A stretch of 64,000 bases of DNA from a virus. Position 1 is the stretch's first letter. Every line of letters starts with the position of its first letter. Shown here piece by piece: positions 61,575 through 64,000 of the stretch. The notes below the pieces were generated by a model that did no database searches, was not told where the DNA came from, and saw only the letters and a list, made by a program, of their open reading frames with translations. A program made the position numbers and the translations under genes. The stretch spans positions 1 to 64,000 of IMG/VR virus record IMGVR_UViG_3300008267_006855, one strand, 5' to 3'.

Positions 61575-62008
61575 TGGCATACCAAGGATTATTCAAACCA
61601 AGAAACCCACAAAAGTATGTGGGTGATACTAAAAACATAGTTTATCGCTCTTCATGGGAATGTAGGGTGATGGATTGGCTCGACCGCAATGATGATGTGA
61701 TATCGTGGGCATCTGAAGAACTTTTTATACCTTATATGTCACCAGTTGATGGTCGTAGACATAGATACTTTCCAGATTTTTTAATCAAAATTAGATCAAA
61801 CAATGGTATCAGAACAGAACTATTAGAGATCAAACCTAAAAAACAAACACACCCACCAGAACAAAGAAAAAGAGTAACAAAGCAATATATTCAAGAAGTT
61901 GCAACTTGGGGTGTCAATCAAGCCAAATGGAAAGCAGCAGAAGAATACTGTAAGGACCGTGGCTGGACCTTCAGAATCATCACAGAAGATCATTTGGGTC
62001 TCAACTAA
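61574..62008 (+). CDS. gp4: Head-completion protein gp4
   Basis: A 144-residue protein from the ATG at 61574; a TTG six codons upstream in frame is disregarded. MAYQGLFKPRNPQKYVGDT..IVYRSSWECRVMDWLDRNDDVISWASEELFIPYMSPVDGRRHRYFPDFLIKIR is the gp4 (head completion) signature, with a nuclease-like fold: E, PDF and ELLEIKPKKQ match the D/E..PDF..EIKP motif of the PD-(D/E)xK superfamily. In T4, gp4 is needed to complete heads after packaging. It diverges from gp48. Confidence 0.92.
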   Translation: MAYQGLFKPRNPQKYVGDTKNIVYRSSWECRVMDWLDRNDDVISWASEELFIPYMSPVDGRRHRYFPDFLIKIRSNNGIRTELLEIKPKKQTHPPEQRKRVTKQYIQEVATWGVNQAKWKAAEEYCKDRGWTFRIITEDHLGLN

Positions 62009-62016
62009 ATAGTGAG

Positions 62017-62613
62017 ATGGCATCAGCACTTAAAACACTATCATCTGGATTAAAAGAGGCACAGGTTCAACCTATGTCTAGTGATTCTATGAGATGGTTA
62101 ATGACTAAGATTGCTGAACTTAGAAACCCACTTAAAGTCGCAAGTGATATAAACAAAGATACTGGTCGTAAAGTCACAAGATTTGGTCCAGGAAAATTGT
62201 ATTGTTTCTATTACGATCCAAAAGGTAAGAGTGAAATGCCATATTATGACAGATTTCCTTTGGTATTGGTATTACAAAAAGATGTGGATGGTTTCCTAGG
62301 TTTAAATCTACATTATCTACCAATAAATTACAGAATTGCCTTTTTAGGTAAGCTTTTAAAATTTGCGATCCTAGACGATGAGAACAATGTTGAACGTCTG
62401 AGAGTGTCTTATGACATTCTGAGTGCCTCCAGACGCCTAAAAGAGTTTAAACCGTGTTTAAAAAAGTATTTGACTGGTCATATCCAGTCAAGATTACTTG
62501 CCATCCAACCTGATGAGTGGGAAGTGGCAGCTATGTTGCCTATGCAGCAGTTTAGGAAAGCTACCGTTCAAGAAGTTTGGCAAGATTCCACAAGAAAAAT
62601 AAGGAAAGATTAA
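62017..62613 (+). CDS. Conserved T4-like phage protein (gp2 candidate)
   Basis: A 198-residue protein. SMRWLMTKIAELRN..GPGKLYCFYYDPKGKSEMPYYDRFPLVLVLQKDVDGFLGLNLHYLPINYRIAFLGKLLKFA is a pattern seen in proteins of T4-like aquatic phages next to gp4. By position it could be the DNA-end protector (gp2), which lies beside gene 4 in T4, but I cannot match it by sequence. The ATG lies 8 bases after the gp4 stop; GTGAG stands just before it. Confidence 0.6.
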   Translation: MASALKTLSSGLKEAQVQPMSSDSMRWLMTKIAELRNPLKVASDINKDTGRKVTRFGPGKLYCFYYDPKGKSEMPYYDRFPLVLVLQKDVDGFLGLNLHYLPINYRIAFLGKLLKFAILDDENNVERLRVSYDILSASRRLKEFKPCLKKYLTGHIQSRLLAIQPDEWEVAAMLPMQQFRKATVQEVWQDSTRKIRKD

Positions 62614-63567
62614 ATGGCCTGGATAGATGATCTATTTTCAGTACCAGAAAGAATAACGAATCAAATCAATCAAGCTGTAACAGGTGCGATAGGTATTCCA
62701 AATTCCACAAAAGGAAGAATTTCTGATTTCAAATCTAGTTTTGTTAAAGACCTTGCAAGACCAAGCCGATTTGATATTCTTCTTCCAATACCTTTTGCCA
62801 TGACACCATATATTTCTTCTTCTAGAAGTTTACAATATCGATGCGAAGCAACACAATTGCCAGGAAGAACTTTTGCAACTACAGAACAAAAGACTTATGG
62901 TCCAATAGAAAAACATCCATATCTAACAACATTTAATGATATAGATTTAACTATCATTGTTGACGATGATATGAATCAAAAAATATTTTTTGATGCGTGG
63001 TTAAATTATATTAACCCACAATACAATAACAATTTTAGATATCGTGATGATTATTCTTCTACATTAACAGTTAATCAGTATGATGTAACAAATCAATTAT
63101 CATATTCGATCAATTTGTACAATGCATATCCAATTGCAATCAATCAAATGGATTTAAATTGGAATGACGATGGTTATCATAGACTATTGGTAACATTCTC
63201 ATACACATATTGGAAAAATAATTCATTACAAGCAATTGGTATGGAACTGATAGATCAAGGCCTTGCAGACTTTTCCAGCATTTCAGACGGCCTTGGTCCA
63301 ATAGCCGCTATTGGTGGTGCAGACAGAGGTTCTATGCCTATAGTAGATTCTCCAACAACTGAAGGTTGGATTGATCCAACGTTATATGAAGGTGGTTTGG
63401 ATAATTCTGACTTAATGGGTGATATAGACAATTGGGATCTAATGAATCCAATCGGTGGCGATACACCAAATGAAGTTTCGTTTGAAAACCAAAACACAGA
63501 AGATAATAACTTTGGTCTGGATAATTCGGAATTGATAGGTGATATAGATAATTTTGATCTACAGTAA
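62614..63567 (+). CDS. gp19/gp54-type tail tube protein, with a repeated C-terminal tag
   Basis: A 317-residue protein. ARPSRFDILLPIPFAMTPYIS..LQYRCEATQLPGRTFATTEQKTYGPIEKHPYLTTFNDIDLTIIVDDDMNQKIFFDAWLNYI and YSINLYNAYPIAINQMDLNWNDDGYHRLLVTFSYTYW match the gp19 tube fold (CxATxLPG, FDxW, YPxxIxxxxLxWN, FxVTFxYxYW). The length (T4 gp54: 320; gp19: 163) and the N-terminal arm favour the tube initiator gp54. The last 60 residues carry GLDNS(D/E)L(M/I)GDIDN(W/F)DL twice. It follows the previous gene directly (TAAATG). Confidence 0.72.
   Translation: MAWIDDLFSVPERITNQINQAVTGAIGIPNSTKGRISDFKSSFVKDLARPSRFDILLPIPFAMTPYISSSRSLQYRCEATQLPGRTFATTEQKTYGPIEKHPYLTTFNDIDLTIIVDDDMNQKIFFDAWLNYINPQYNNNFRYRDDYSSTLTVNQYDVTNQLSYSINLYNAYPIAINQMDLNWNDDGYHRLLVTFSYTYWKNNSLQAIGMELIDQGLADFSSISDGLGPIAAIGGADRGSMPIVDSPTTEGWIDPTLYEGGLDNSDLMGDIDNWDLMNPIGGDTPNEVSFENQNTEDNNFGLDNSELIGDIDNFDLQ
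63394..63441. repeat. Direct repeat GLDNSDLMGDIDNWDL, copy 1
   Basis: Encodes residues 261-276 of the tube-type protein. Copy 2 is at 63514-63564. Confidence 0.75.
63514..63564. repeat. Direct repeat GLDNSELIGDIDNFDL, copy 2
   Basis: Encodes the last 17 residues of the tube-type protein, near-identical to residues 261-276, separated by 24 residues. Confidence 0.75.
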
Positions 63568-63605
63568 CCAGATGGTGATTAATTTTTTAATGGAGTGAAA
63601 ATAAA

Positions 63606-64000
63606 ATGGCTTTACCTAAAATTGATGTACCAACTTATGAAGTTGAATTGCCGGTTTCTAAAAAGAAAATTAAATTTAGACCGTTTCTAGTCAAAGAACA
63701 AAAAAATTTACTGATGGCTATGGAATCATCGGATTCTATCACAGTACAGCAAGCAATTTCTGATATACTCAATAATTGTACACTAACAGACAATATCAAT
63801 ATTGACAAACTTCCAATTGTTGATATTGAATATTATTTTTTACAATTGAGATCAAAATCTGTTGGTGAGGTTGTTGAATCAAAATATCGATGCAACAATG
63901 TTGTTGACGATAAAGAATGTGGTAATATAATGGAACACAATCTTGATTTGACACAAATCAAAGTACAACAAGATGAATCTGTTTCTCCAGAAATTCAATT
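63606..64000 (+). CDS. gp26: Baseplate hub assembly protein gp26 (partial, runs off window)
   Basis: 131 codons are visible; the gene continues beyond base 64000. MALPKIDVPTYEVELPVSKKKIKFRPFLVKEQKNLLMAMESSDSITVQQAISDILNNC is the start of the T4 gp26 baseplate family (PFLVKEQKxLLMAMES). YRCNNVV..CGNIMEHNLDL is the Cys-bearing part that follows. gp26 acts in hub assembly. A GGAG ribosome site precedes the ATG. Confidence 0.88.
   Translation, partial: MALPKIDVPTYEVELPVSKKKIKFRPFLVKEQKNLLMAMESSDSITVQQAISDILNNCTLTDNINIDKLPIVDIEYYFLQLRSKSVGEVVESKYRCNNVVDDKECGNIMEHNLDLTQIKVQQDESVSPEIQ

Noticed and set aside
1-64000. Diversity-generating retroelement
   Set aside because: No reverse transcriptase, accessory protein or template/variable repeat pair was seen, though one could lie outside the window.
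1-64000. tRNA genes, CRISPR arrays, insertion sequences and attachment sites
   Set aside because: None was seen on reading either strand. Direct repeats are all inside coding modules.

Overview
The window is an interior piece of the genome of a T4-like contractile-tailed phage. It is AT-rich, tightly packed, has no host-type genes, and carries a recognisable T4 baseplate and tail gene set. The domain styles (DUF4815, MAHFAK-type proteins, LamG and glycine-rich fibres) resemble those of myophages of aquatic bacteria such as cyanophages and pelagiphages. The host cannot be told from the sequence.

Layout. (1) 61.57-64.0 kb, + strand: head-completion protein gp4, a conserved unnamed T4-like protein, a gp19/gp54-type tube-fold protein and the start of gp26. 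(2) 41.8-61.54 kb, - strand: the baseplate block, transcribed leftwards from a perfect TATAAATA box in the 36-bp divergent gap. Order: gp48 cap, gp53 wedge, gp27-like hub, a spike split over two genes (OB-fold and beta-helix) around a helical, possibly membrane-active protein, an unknown protein, gp25, gp6, a large wedge-region protein, gp8 and a 2334-residue DUF4815 protein. (3) 34.8-41.8 kb: small virion-type proteins and fibre genes, plus a two-gene island with a U32-like (TIM-barrel, Cys-rich) enzyme homologue and an unknown partner. (4) 1-34.7 kb: a very large array of fibre and adhesin genes, all on the - strand. They are assembled from a few recurring modules: 14-residue coiled-coil-like repeats, QGVDxxQNTRI repeats, MSFP N-terminal caps, BppU-like strands, IPT/He_PIG Ig-like domains, five-fold LamG arrays, glycine-rich (possible polyglycine-II) adhesin blocks and a YTYHTFTSSGTF-type cap.

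The fibre array is the most interesting part. It holds three paralogous LamG giants of about 1240-1310 residues, six or more glycine-rich proteins and several deletion relics (26-residue and 41-residue mini-ORFs). Three modular junctions are out of frame. At one pair, a 111-bp identical block ends exactly where the reading frame breaks. This looks like a recombining adhesin-cassette locus. No reverse transcriptase, recombinase or diversity-generating template is visible in the window.

Regulation: NATAAATA-type T4 late-promoter octamers lie just upstream of many genes and often overlap the stop codon of the preceding gene. Neighbouring genes commonly overlap by ATGA or TAATG. No tRNA, rRNA, CRISPR array, insertion sequence or convincing intrinsic terminator was found. 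No gene-free stretch exceeds about 130 bp.
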